NCBI RefSeq assembly: GCF_050947335.1
Contig: NW_027473585.1
Coordinates: forward strand, 154,220-218,219
Reading direction: 5' to 3'
Length of the DNA stretch: 64,000 bases
DNA from: Megachile rotundata
Taxonomy: Eukaryota > Arthropoda > Insecta > Hymenoptera > Megachilidae
This document shows, piece by piece, positions 1 to 11,390 of this stretch. The notes below the pieces were generated by a model. That model was given only the letters and a program-made list of their open reading frames with translations, was not told where the DNA came from and made no database searches. Made by a program: the position numbers and the translations under genes. Numbering within the stretch: the stretch's first letter is position 1; each line of letters begins with the position of its first letter.

Positions 1-141
1 CGTGCGAAAATGAGCATAATTCGTTCAAAACGATCAAAATTGTTCATTGTGGTGTTGAATTGTGCTAAGTTACGATAACTTAACATGACTAGATAGTACA
101 GAGTCGAATTACAGCGGATATGTGCGAATTAGAGGCTGAAT
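1..141 (+). repeat. Representative 141-bp monomer and its 20-bp subunits
   Basis: This is the first full monomer in the phase used here. Taken from two bases upstream (AATCGTGCG...), the repeat divides into six 20-bp subunits and one of 21. Subunits 1 and 2 (AATCGTGCGAAAATGAGCAT and AATTCGTGCAAAACGAGCAA in the consensus) are almost the same after two compensating one-base shifts. Subunits 3 and 4 both begin AATTGT, and subunit 7 carries GTGCGAATT. The monomer therefore probably grew from an older unit of about 20 bp. Positions 19-35 hold the CENP-B-box-like motif. This particular copy belongs to the variant class with GATC at about position 33, TTACG at about 69 and CATGAC at about 84. Confidence 0.95.
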
Positions 142-423
142 CGTGCGAAAATGAGCATAATTCGTTCAAAACGAGCAAAATTGTTCATTGTGGTGTCGAA
201 TTGTGCTCAGATAGGATAACTTAACATAACTAGATAGTACAGAGTCGAATTACAGCGGATATGTGCGAATTGGAGTCTGAATCGTGCGAAAATGAGCATA
301 ATTCGTGCAAAACGAGCAAAATTGTTCATTGTGGTGTCGAATTGTGCTCAGATAGGATAACTTAACATAACTAGATAGTACAGAGTCGAATTACAGCGGA
401 TATGTGCGAATTAGAGGCTGAAT

Positions 424-584
424 CGTTCGAAAATGAGCAAAATTCGTTCAAAACGAGCATAATTCGTGCAAAACGAGCAAAATTGTTTGTTGTGGTGTTG
501 AATTGTGTTCAGATAGGATAACTTAACATAACTAGATAGTACAGAGTCGAATTACAGCGGATATGTGCGAATTAGAGGCTGAAT
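424..584 (+). repeat. First 161-bp long monomer (extra 20-bp subunit)
   Basis: The long class differs from the 141-bp class by one additional copy of the 20-bp subunit containing TTCGT[T/G]CAAAACGAGC, so the CENP-B-like motif occurs twice. Most long monomers begin CGTTCGAAAA, which makes a TTCGAA palindrome. This first copy is slightly unusual because its second junction reads GAGCATAATT rather than GAGCAAAATT. Unequal pairing between the 20-bp subunits is the simplest origin. Confidence 0.95.
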
Positions 585-884
585 CGTGCGAAAATGAGCA
601 TAATTCGTTCAAAACGATCAAAATTGTTCATTGTGGTGTTGAATTGTGCTCAGTTACGATAACTTAACATGACTAGATAGTACAGAGTCGAATTACAGCG
701 GATATGTGCGAATTAGAGGCTGAATCGTGCGAAAATGAGCATAACTCGTTCAAACCGAGCAAAATTGTTCATTGTGGTGTTGAATTGTGCTCAGATAGGA
801 TAACTTAACATAACTAGATAGTACAGCCTCGAATTACAGCGGATATGTGCGAATTAGAGGCTGAATCGTGCGAAAATGAGCAAA

Positions 885-901
885 ATTCGTTCAAAACGGG
901 C
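885..901 (+). other. CENP-B-box-like motif, full 9-base core match
   Basis: The 17 bases ATTCGTTCAAAACGGGC fit the CENP-B core NTTCGNNNNANNCGGGN at all nine fixed positions. Most other monomers have CGAG in place of CGGG and so fit eight. The fit to the core is seen in the sequence; binding by a CENP-B-like protein is inference. Confidence 0.6.
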
Positions 902-2174
902 AAAATTGTTCATTGTGGTGTTGAATTGTGCTCAGATAGGATAACTTAACATAACTAGACAGTACAGAGTCGAATTACAGCGGATATGTGCGAATTAGAG
1001 GCTGAATCGTGCGAAAATGAGCATAATTCGTTCAAAACGATCAAAATTGTTCATTGTGGTGTTGAATTGTGCTCAGTTACTATAACTTAACATGACTAGA
1101 TAGTACAGAGTCGAATTACAGCGGATATGTGCGAATTAGAGGCTGAATCGTGCGAAAATGAGCATAATTCGTGCAAAACGAGCAAAATTGTTCGTTGTGG
1201 TGTTGAATTGTGCTCAGATAGGATAACTTAACATAACTAGATAGTACAGAGTCGAATTACAGCGGATATGTGCGAATTAGAGGCTGAATCGTGCGAAAAT
1301 GAGCATAATTCGTTCAAAACGGTCAAAATTGTTCATTGTGGTGTTGAATTGTGCTCAGTTACTATAACTTAACATGACTAGATAGTACAGAGTCGAATTA
1401 CAGCGGATATGTGCGAATTAGAGGCTGAATCGTGCGAAAATGAGCATAATTCGTGCAAAACGAGAAAAATTGTTCGTTGTGGTGTTGAATTGTGCTCAGA
1501 TAGGATAACTTAACATAACTAGATAGTACAGAGTCGAATTACAGCGGACATGTGCGAATTAGAGGCAGAATCGTGCGAAAATGAGCATAATTCGTGCAAA
1601 ACGAGCAAAATTGTTCGTTGTGGTGTTGAATTGTGCTCAGATAGGATAACTTAACATAACTAGATAGTACAGAGTCGAATTACAGCGGATATGTGCGAAT
1701 TAGAGGCTGAATCGTGCGAAAATGAGCATAATTCGTTCAAAACGATCAAAATTGTTCATTGTGGTGTTGAATTGTGCTCAGTTACGATAACTTAACATGA
1801 CTAGATAGTACAGAGTCGAATTACAGCGGATATGTGCGAATTAGAGGCTGAATCGTGCGAAAATGAGCATAATTCGTGCAAAACGAGCAAAATTGTTCGT
1901 TGTGGTGTTGAATTGTGCTCAGATAGGATAACTTAACATAACTAGATAGTACAGAGTCGAATTACAGCGGATATGTGCGAATTAGAGGCTGAATCGTGCG
2001 AAAATGAGCCAAATTCGTGCAAAACGAGCAAAATTGTTCATTGTGGTGTGGAATTGTGCTCAGATAGGATAACATAACATAACTAGATAGTACAGAGTCG
2101 AATTACAGCGGATATGTGCGAATTAGAGGCTGAATCGTGCGAAAATGAGCATAATTCGTGCAAAACGAGCAAAA

Positions 2175-4060
2175 TTGTTCATTGTGGTGTTGAATTGTGC
2201 TCAGATAGGATAACTTAACATAACTAGATAGTACAGAGTCGAATTACAGCGGATATGTGCGAATTAGAGGCTGAATCGTGCGAAAATGAGCATAATTCGT
2301 GCAAAACGAGCAAAATTGTTCGCTGTGGTGTTGAATTGTGTTCAGATAGGATAACTTAACATAACTAGATAGTACAGAGTCGAATTACAGCGGATATCTG
2401 CGAATTAGAGGCTGAATCGTTCGAAAATGAGCAAAATTCGTTCAAAACGAGCAAAATTCGTGCAAAACGAGCAAAATTGTTCATTGTGGTGTTGAATTGT
2501 GCTCAGATAGGATAACTTAACATAACTAGATAGTACAGAGTCGAATTACTGCGGATATGTGCGAATTAGAGGCTGAATCGTTCGAAAATGAGCAAAATTC
2601 GTTCAAAACGAGCAAAATTCGTGCAGAACGAGCAAAATTGTTCGTTGTGGTGTTGAATTGTGCTCAGATAGGATAACTTAACATAACTAGATAGTACAGA
2701 GTCGAATTACAGCGGATATGTGCGAATTAGAGGCTGAATCGTGCGAAAATGAGCATAATTCGTTCAAAACGATCAAAATTGTTCATTGTGGTGTTGAATT
2801 GTGCTCAGTTACGATAACTTAACATGACTAGATAGTACAGAGTCGAATTACAGCGGATATGTGCGAATTAGAGGCTGAATCGTGCGAAAATGAGCATAAT
2901 TCGTGCAAAACGAGCAAAATTGTTCATTGTGGTGTTGAATTGTGCTCAGATAGGATAACTTAACATAACTAGATAGTACAGAGTCGAATTACAGCGGATA
3001 TGTGCGAATTAGAGGCTGAATCGTGCGAAAATGAGCATAATTCGTGCAAAACGAGCAAAATTGTTCATTGTGGTGTTGAATTGTGCTCAGATAGGATAAC
3101 TTAACATAACTAGATAGTACAGAGACGAATTACAGCGGATATGTGCGAATTAGAGGCTGAATCGTGCGAAAATGAGCATAATTCGTTCAAAACGATCAAA
3201 ATTGTTCATTGTGGTGTTGAATTGTGCTCAGCTACGATAACTTAACATGACTAGATAGTACAGAGTCGAATTACAGCGGATATGTGCGAATTAGAGGCTG
3301 AATTGTGCGAAAATGAGCGTAGCTCGTTCAAAACGAGCAAAATTGTTCATTGTGGTGTTGAATTGTGCTCAGATAGGATAACTTAACATAACTAGATAGT
3401 ACACAGTCGAATTACAGCGGATATGTGCGAATTAGAGGCTGAATCGTGCGAAAATGAGCATAATTCGTTCAAAACGAGCAAAATTGTTCGCTGTGGTGTT
3501 GAATTGTGTTCAGATAGGATAACTTAACATAACTAGATAGTACAGAGTCGAATTACAGCGGATATCTGCGAATTAGAGGCTGAATCGTTCGAAAATGAGC
3601 AAAATTCGTTCAAAACGAGCAAAATTCGTGCAAAACGAGCAAAATTGTTCATTGTGGTGTTGAATTGTGCTCAGATAGGATAACTTAACATAACTAGATA
3701 GTACCGAGTCGAATTACTGCGGATATGTGCGAATTAGAGGCTGAATCGTTCGAAAATGAGCAAAATTCGTTCAAAACGAGCAAAATTCGTGCAGAACGAG
3801 CAAAATTGTTCGTTGTGGTGTTGAATTGTGCTCAGATAGGATAACTTAACATAACTAGATAGTACAGAGTCGAATTACAGCGGATATGTGCGAATTAGAG
3901 GCTGAATCGTGCGAAAATGAGCATAATTCGTTCAAAACGATCAAAATTGTTCATTGTGGTGTTGAATTGTGCTCAGTTACGATAACTTAACATGACTAGA
4001 TAGTACAGAGTCGAATTACAGCGGATATGTGCGAATTAGAGGCTGAATCGTGCGAAAATG
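2175..4060 (+). repeat. HOR of 1168 bp (8 monomers), two copies
   Basis: Positions x and x+1168 agree from about 2175 to 2900. Shared rare variants are TTCGCTGTGG at 2319 and 3487 and GGATATCTGCG at 2392 and 3560. The paired long monomers at 2418/2579 recur at 3586/3747. The spacing equals six 141-bp plus two 161-bp monomers. Limits are approximate because the flanking monomers are nearly the same. Confidence 0.8.
2418..2479 (+). other. Phased A-tracts in a long monomer (predicted curved DNA)
   Basis: In this typical long monomer, A4 runs begin at monomer positions 7, 16, 27, 36, 47 and 56. These are six tracts with an average spacing of about 10 bp, three of them AAAATT. The 141-bp class has a shorter version (7, 27, 36, with a weaker AATT at 18). 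Curvature from in-phase A-tracts is well established; that it applies here is inferred from spacing alone. The same segment recurs in most long monomers. Confidence 0.7.
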
Positions 4061-4894
4061 AGCATAATTCGGGCAAAACGAGCAAAATTGTTCATTGTGG
4101 TGTCGAATTGTGCTCAGATAGGATAACTTAACATAACTAGATAGTACAGAGTCGAATTACAGCGGATATGTGCGAATTAGAGGCTGAATCGTGCAAAAAT
4201 GAGCATAATTCGTGCAAAACGAGCAAAATTGTTCATTGTGGTGTGGAATTGTGCTCAGATAGGATAACTTGACATAACTCGATAGTACAGAGTCGAATTA
4301 CAGCGGATATGTGCGAATTAGAGGCTGAAACGTGCGAAAATGAGCATAATTCGTGCAAAACGAGCAAAATTGTTCATTGTGGTGTTGAATTGTGCTCAGA
4401 TAGGATAACTTAACATAACTAGATAGTACAGAGTCGAATTACAGCGGATATGTGCGAATTAGAGGCTGAATCGTTCGAAAATGAGCAAAATTCGTGCAAA
4501 ACGAGCAAAATTGTTCATTGTGGTGTTGAATTGTGCTCAGATAGGATAACTTAACATAACTAGATAGTACAGAGATGAATTACAGCGGATATGTGCGAAT
4601 TAGAGGCTGAATCGTGCGAAAATGAGCATAATTCGTTCAAAACGATCAAAATTGTTCATTGTGGTGTTGAATTGTGCTCAGTTACGATAACTTAACATGA
4701 CTAGATAGTACAGAGACGAATTACAGCGGATATGTGCGAATTAGAGGCTGAATCGTGCGAAAATGAGCATAACTCGTTCAAAACGAGCAAAATTGTTCAT
4801 TGTGGTGTTGAATTGTGCTCAGATAGGATAACTTAACATAACTAGATAGTACAGAGTCGAATTACTGCGGATATGTGCGAATTAGAGGCTGAAT
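4061..4894 (+). repeat. Ordinary monomers between two HOR blocks
   Basis: Short monomers only. The copy at about 4472 begins CGTTCGAAAATGAGCAAAATT like a long monomer but is 141 bp, so it looks like a recombinant that lost the extra subunit. The copy near 4190 has the rare GTGCAAAAATG and CTTGACATAACTCG variants that recur near 18308, 23341 and 24347. Confidence 0.75.
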
Positions 4895-6645
4895 CGTTCG
4901 AAAATGAGCAAAATTCGTTCAAAACGAGCAAAATTCGTGCAGAACGAGCAAAATTGTTCTTTGTGGTGTTGAATTGTGCTCAGATAGGATAACGTAACAT
5001 AACTAGATAGTACAGAGTCGAATTACAGCGGATATGTGCGAATTAGAGGCTGAATCGTGCGAAAATGAGCATAATTCGTTCAAAACGAGCAAAATTGTTC
5101 ATTGTGGTGTTGAATTGTGCTCAGATAGGATAACTTAACATAACTAGATAGTACAGAGTCGAATTACAGCGGATATGTGCGAATTAGAGGCTGAATCGTG
5201 CGAAAATGAGCATAATTCGTTCAAAACGAGCAAAATTGTTCGTTGTGGTGTTGAATTGTGCTCAGATAGGATAACTTAACATAACTAGATAGTACAGAGT
5301 CGAATTACAGCGGATATGTGCGAATTAGAGGCTGAATCGTTCGAAAATGAGCAAAATTCGTTCAAAACGAGCAAAATTCGTGCAAAACGAGCAAATTGTT
5401 CATTGTGGTGTTGAATTGTGCTCAGATAGGATAACTTAACATAACTAGATAGTACAGAGTCGAATTGTAGCGGATATGTGCGAATTAGAGGCTGAATCGT
5501 GCGAAAATGAGCCTAATTCGTGCAAAACGAGCAAAATTGTTCATTGTGGTGTTGAATTGTGCTCAGATAGGATAACTTAACATAACTAGATAGCACAGAG
5601 TCGAATTACAGCGGATATGTGCGAATTAGAGGCTGAATCGTGCGAAAATGAGCATAATTCGTGCAAAACGAGCAAAATTGTTCATTGTGGTGTCGAATTG
5701 TGCTCAGATAGGATAACTTAACATAACTAGATAGTACAGAGTCGAATTACAGCGGATATGTGCGAATTAGAGGCTGAATCGTGCGAAAATGAGCATAATT
5801 CGTTCAAAACGATCAAAATTGTTCATTGTGGTGTTGAATTGTGCTCAGTTACGATAACTTAACATGACTAGATAGTACAGAGTCGAATTACAGCGGATAT
5901 GTGCGAATTAGAGGCTGAATCGTGCGAAAATGAGCATAATTCGTGCAAAACGAGCAAAATTGTTCGTTGTGGTGTTGAATTGTGCTCAGATAGGATAACT
6001 TAACATAACTAGATAGTACAGAGTCGAATTACAGCGGATATGTGCGAATTAGAGGCTGAATCGTGCGAAAATGAGCATAATTCGTTCAAAACGATCAAAA
6101 TTGTTCATTGTGGTGTTGAATTGTGCTCAGTTACGATAACTTAACATGACTAGATAGTACAGAGTCGAATTACAGCGGATATGTGCGAATTAGAGGCTGA
6201 ATCGTGCGAAAATGAGCATAATTCGTTCAAAACGATCAAAATTGTTCATTGTGGTGTTGAATTGTGCTCAGATAGGATAACTTAACATAACTAGATAGTA
6301 CAGAGTCGAATTACAGCGGATATGTGCGAATTAGAGGCTGAATCGTGCGAAAATGAGCATAATTCGTTCAAAACGAGCAAAATTGTTCGTTGTGGTGTTG
6401 AATTGTGCTCAGATAGGATAACTTAACATAACTAGATAGTACAGAGTTGAATTACAGCGGATATCTGCGAATTAGAGGCTGAATCGTTCGAAAATGAGCA
6501 AAATTCGTTCAAAACGAGCAAAATTCGTGCAAAACGAGCAAAATTGTTCATTGTGGTGTTGAATTGTGCTCAGATAGGATAACTTAACATAACTAGATAG
6601 TACAGAGTCGAATTACTGCGGATATGTGCGAATTAGAGGCTGAAT
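4895..6645 (+). repeat. HOR copy 1 of the 12/13/14-mer series, 1751 bp
   Basis: It begins with the long monomer that has GTGCAGAACG followed by GATAACGTAAC (4990). It contains nine short and three long monomers, one of which (5338) has lost one A. Diagnostic variants in order are GTTGTGG, a long monomer, ATTGTAGCGG (5465), GAGCCTAATT, GATAGCACAG and paired long monomers. The next two copies carry the same markers in the same order. Confidence 0.9.
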
Positions 6646-8538
6646 CGTTCGAAAATGAGCAAAATTCGTTCAAAACGAGCAAAATTCGTGCAGAACGAGC
6701 AAAATTGTTCTTTGTGGTGTTGAATTGTGCTCAGATAGGATAACGTAACATAACTAGATAGTACAGAGTCGAATTACAGCGGATATGTGCGAATTAGAGG
6801 CTGAATCGTGCGAAAATGAGCATAATTCGTTCAAAACGAGCAAAATTGTTCATTGTGGTGTTGAATTGTGCTCAGATAGGATAACTTAACATAACTAGAT
6901 AGTACAGAGTCGAATTACAGCGGATATGTGCGAATTAGAGGCTGAATCGTGCGAAAATGAGCATAATTCGTTCAAAACGAGCAAAATTGTTCGTTGTGGT
7001 GTTGAATTGTGCTCAGATAGGATAACTTAACATAACTAGATAGTACAGAGTCGAATTACAGCGGATATGTGCGAATTAGAGGCTGAATCGTTCGAAAATG
7101 AGCAAAATTCGTTCAAAACGAGCAAAATTCGTGCAAAACGAGCAAAATTGTTCATTGTGGTGTTGAATTGTGCTCAGATAGGATAACTTAACATAACTAG
7201 ATAGTACAGAGTCGAATTGTAGCGGATATGTGCGAATTAGAGGCTGAATCGTACGAAAATGAGCCTAATTCGTGCAAAACGAGCAAAATTGTTCATTGTG
7301 GTGTTGAATTGTGCTCAGATAGGATAACTTAACATAACTAGATAGCACAGAGTCGAATTACAGCGGATATGTGCGAATTAGAGGCTGAATCGTGCGAAAA
7401 TGAGCATAATTCGTGCAAAACGAGCAAAATTGTTCATTGTGGTGTCGAATTGTGCTCAGATAGGATAACTTAACATAACTAGATAGTACAGAGTCGAATT
7501 ACAGCGGATATGTGCGAATTAGAGGCTGAATCGTGCGAAAATGAGCATAATTCGTGCAAAACGAGCAAAATTGTTCGTTGTGGTGTTGAATTGTGCTCAG
7601 ATAGGATAACTTAACATAACTAGATAGTACAGAGTCGAATTACAGCGGATATGTGCGAATTAGAGGCTGAATCGTGCGAAAATGAGCATAATTCGTTCAA
7701 AACGATCAAAATTGTTCATTGTGGTGTTGAATTGTGCTCAGTTACGATAACTTAACATGACTAGATAGTACAGAGTCGAATTACAGCGGATATGTGCGAA
7801 TTAGAGGCTGAATCGTGCGAAAATGAGCATAATTCGTTCAAAACGATCAAAATTGTTCATTGTGGTGTTGAATTGTGCTCAGATAGGATAACTTAACATA
7901 ACTAGATAGTACAGAGTCGAATTACAGCGGATATGTGCGAATTAGAGGCTGAATCGTGCGAAAATGAGCATAATTCGTTCAAAACGATCAAAATTGTTCA
8001 TTGTGGTGTTGAATTGTGCTCAGTTACGATAACTTAACATGACTAGATAGTACAGAGTCGAATTACAGCGGATATGTGCGAATTAGAGGCTGAATCGTGC
8101 GAAAATGAGCATAATTCGTGCAAAACGAGCAAAATTGTTCATTGTGGTGTCGAATTGTGCTCAGATAGGATAACTTAACATAACTAGATAGTACAGAGTC
8201 GAATTACAGCGGATATGTGCGACTTAGAGGCTGAATCGTGCGAAAATGAGCATAATTCGTTCAAAACGAGCAAAATTGTTCATTGTGGTTTTGAATTGTG
8301 CTCAGATAGGATAACTTAACATAACTAGATAGTACAGAGTCGAATTACAGCGGATATGTGCGAATTAGAGGCTGAATCGTTCGAAAATGAGCAAAATTCG
8401 TTCAAAACGAGCAAAATTCGTGCAAAACGAGCAAAATTGTTCATTGTGGTGTTGAATTGTGCTCAGATAGGATAACTTAACATAACTAGATAGTACAGAG
8501 TCGAATTACTGCGGATATGTGCGAATTAGAGGCTGAAT
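6646..8538 (+). repeat. HOR copy 2 of the series, 1893 bp (13 monomers)
   Basis: It has the same marker order as the preceding copy (AACGTAAC at 6742, ATTGTAGCGG at 7216, GATAGCACAG at 7342) and one extra 141-bp monomer. It adds the private variants GTGCGACTTAG (about 8218) and GTGGTTTTG (about 8286), which the third copy also has. Confidence 0.9.
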
Positions 8539-10572
8539 CGTTCGAAAATGAGCAAAATTCGTTCAAAACGAGCAAAATTCGTGCAGAACGAGCAAAATTG
8601 TTCTTTGTGGTGTTGAATTGTGCTCAGATAGGATAACGTAACATAACTAGGTAGTACAGAGTCGAATTACAGCGGATATGTGCGAATTAGAGGCTGAATC
8701 GTGCGAAAATGAGCATAATTCGTTCAAAACGAGCAAAATTGTTCATTGTGGTGTTGAATTGTGCTCAGATAGGATAACTTAACATAACTAGATAGTACAG
8801 AGTCGAATTACAGCGGATATGTGCGAATTAGAGGCTGAATCGTGCGAAAATGAGCATAATTCGTTCAAAACGAGCAAAATTGTTCGTTGTGGTGTTGAAT
8901 TGTGCTCAGATAGGATAACTTAACATAACTAGATAGTACAGAGTCGAATTACAGCGGATATGTGCGAATTAGAGGCTGAATCGTTCGAAAATGAGCAAAA
9001 TTCGTTCAAAACGAGCAAAATTCGTGCAAAACGAGCAAAATTGTTCATTGTGGTGTTGAATTGTGCTCAGATAGGATAACTTAACATAACTAGATAGTAC
9101 AGAGTCGAATTGTAGCGGATATGTGCGAATTAGAGGCTGAATCGTGCGAAAATGAGCCTAATTCGTGCAAAACGAGCAAAATTGTTCATTGTGGTGTTGA
9201 ATTGTGCTCAGATAGGATAACTTAACATAACTAGATAGCACAGAGTCGAATTACAGCGGATATGTGCGAATTAGAGGCTGAATCGTGCGAAAATGAGCAT
9301 AATTCGTGCAAAACGAGCAAAATTGTTCATTGTGGTGTCGAATTGTGCTCAGATAGGATAACTTAACATAACTAGATAGTACAGAGTCGAATTACAGCGG
9401 ATATGTGCGAATTAGAGGCTGAATCGTGCGAAAATGAGCATAATTCGTTCAAAACGATCAAAATTGTTCATTGTGGTGTTGAATTGTGCTCAGTTACGAT
9501 AACTTAACATGACTAGATAGTACAGAGTCGAATTACAGCGGATATGTGCGAATTAGAGGCTGAATCGTGCGAAAATGAGCATAATTCGTGCAAAACGAGC
9601 AAAATTGTTCGTTGTGGTGTTGAATTGTGCTCAGATAGGATAACTTAACATAACTAGATAGTACAGAGTCGAATTACAGCGGATATGTGCGAATTAGAGG
9701 CTGAATCGTGCGAAAATGAGCATAATTCGTTCAAAACGATCAAAATTGTTCATTGTGGTGTTGAATTGTGCTCAGTTACGATAACTTAACATGACTAGAT
9801 AGTACAGAGTCGAATTACAGCGGATATGTGCGAATTAGAGGCTGAATCGTGCGAAAATGAGCATAATTCGTTCAAAACGATCAAAATTGTTCATTGTGGT
9901 GTTGAATTGTGCTCAGATAGGATAACTTAACATAACTAGATAGTACAGAGTCGAATTACAGCGGATATGTGCGAATTAGAGGCTGAATCGTGCGAAAATG
10001 AGCATAATTCGTTCAAAACGATCAAAATTGTTCATTGTGGTGTTGAATTGTGCTCAGTTACGATAACTTAACATGACTAGATAGTACAGAGTCGAATTAC
10101 AGCGGATATGTGCGAATTAGAGGCTGAATCGTGCGAAAATGAGCATAATTCGTGCAAAACGAGCAAAATTGTTCATTGTGGTGTCGAATTGTGCTCAGAT
10201 AGGATAACTTAACATAACTAGATAGTACAGAGTCGAATTACAGCGGATATGTGCGACTTAGAGGCTGAATCGTGCGAAAATGAGCATAATTCGTTCAAAA
10301 CGAGCAAAATTGTTCATTGTGGTTTTGAATTGTGCTCAGATAGGATAACTTAACATAACTAGATAGTACAGAGTCGAATTACAGCGGATATGTGCGAATT
10401 AGAGGCTGAATCGTTCGAAAATGAGCAAAATTCGTTCAAAACGAGCAAAATTCGTGCAAAACGAGCAAAATTGTTCATTGTGGTGTTGAATTGTGCTCAG
10501 ATAGGATAACTTAACATAACTAGATAGTACAGAGTCGAATTACTGCGGATATGTGCGAATTAGAGGCTGAAT
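8539..10572 (+). repeat. HOR copy 3 of the series, 2034 bp (14 monomers)
   Basis: The markers of copy 2 are retained (AACGTAAC at 8635, ATTGTAGCGG, GATAGCACAG, GTGCGACTTAG, GTGGTTTTG), again with one more 141-bp monomer. The run of short monomers before the paired long ones is 7, 8 and 9 in copies 1, 2 and 3. Confidence 0.9.
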
Positions 10573-11390
10573 CGTTCGAAAATGAGCAAAATTCGTTCAA
10601 AACGAGCAAAATTCGTGCAGAACGAGCAAAATTGTTCTTTGTGGTGTTGAATTGTGCTCAGATAGGATAACGTAACATAACTAGATAGTACAGAGTCGAA
10701 TTACAGCGGATATGTGCGAATTAGAGGCTGAATCGTGCGAAAATGAGCATAATTCGTTCAAAACGAGCAAAATTGTTCATTGTGGTGTTGAATTGTGCTC
10801 AGATAGGATAACTTAACATAACTAGATAGTACAGAGTCGAATTACAGCGGATATGTGCGAATTAGAGGCTGAATTGTGCGAAAATGAGCATAATTCGTTC
10901 AAAACGAGCAAAATTGTTCGTTGTGGTGTTGAATTGTGCTCAGATAGGATAACTTAACATAACTAGATAGTACAGAGTCGAATTACAGCGGATATGTGCG
11001 AATTAGAGGCTGAATCGTTCGAAAATGAGCAAAATTCGTTCAAAACGAGCAAAATTCGTGCAAAACGAGCAAAATTGTTCATTGTGGTGTTGAATTGTGC
11101 TCAGATAGGATAACTTAACATAACTAGATAGTACAGAGTCGAATTGTAGCGGATATGTGCGAATTAGAGGCTGAATCGTGCGAAAATGAGCCTAATTCGT
11201 GCAAAACGAGCAAAATTGTTCATTGTGGTGTTGAATTGTGCTCAGATAGGATAACTTAACATAACTAGATAGTACAGAGTCGAATTACAGCGGATATGTG
11301 CGAATTAGAGGCTGAATCGTGCGAAAATGAGCATAATTCGTGCAAAACGAGCAAAATTGTTCATTGTGGTGTTGAATTGTGCTCAGTTAC
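10573..11390 (+). repeat. Partial fourth copy of the 12/13/14-mer HOR
   Basis: It starts with the same long monomer (AACGTAAC at 10669) and follows the preceding copy through the ATTGTAGCGG and GAGCCTAATT monomers. It then departs: GATAGTACAG replaces GATAGCACAG, and near 11385 the TTACG class appears where ATAGG is expected. The end point is approximate. Confidence 0.8.

Larger units (their letters stand above)
1..2174 (+). repeat. Left array segment, mainly 141-bp monomers, no clear HOR
   Basis: This segment holds 141-bp monomers with a single long monomer at 424 and no other kind of feature. Monomers of the TTACG/CATGAC class (for example 585, 1008, 1290, 1713) alternate irregularly with the ATAGG/CATAAC class. 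A perfect CENP-B-like core lies at 885. No left boundary of the array is visible. Confidence 0.85.

Noticed and set aside
424..584. Transposon insertion as the origin of the extra 20 bp
   Set aside because: The extra segment is a copy of the neighbouring subunit. It has no foreign sequence, terminal inverted repeats or target-site duplication.
4072..4088. CGGGC in TTCGGGCAAAACG as a further CENP-B-like core
   Set aside because: Here the G change is in the middle spacer (TTCGGGCAAAACGAGC). The 3' block is still CGAG, so only eight of nine core positions fit, as in ordinary monomers.
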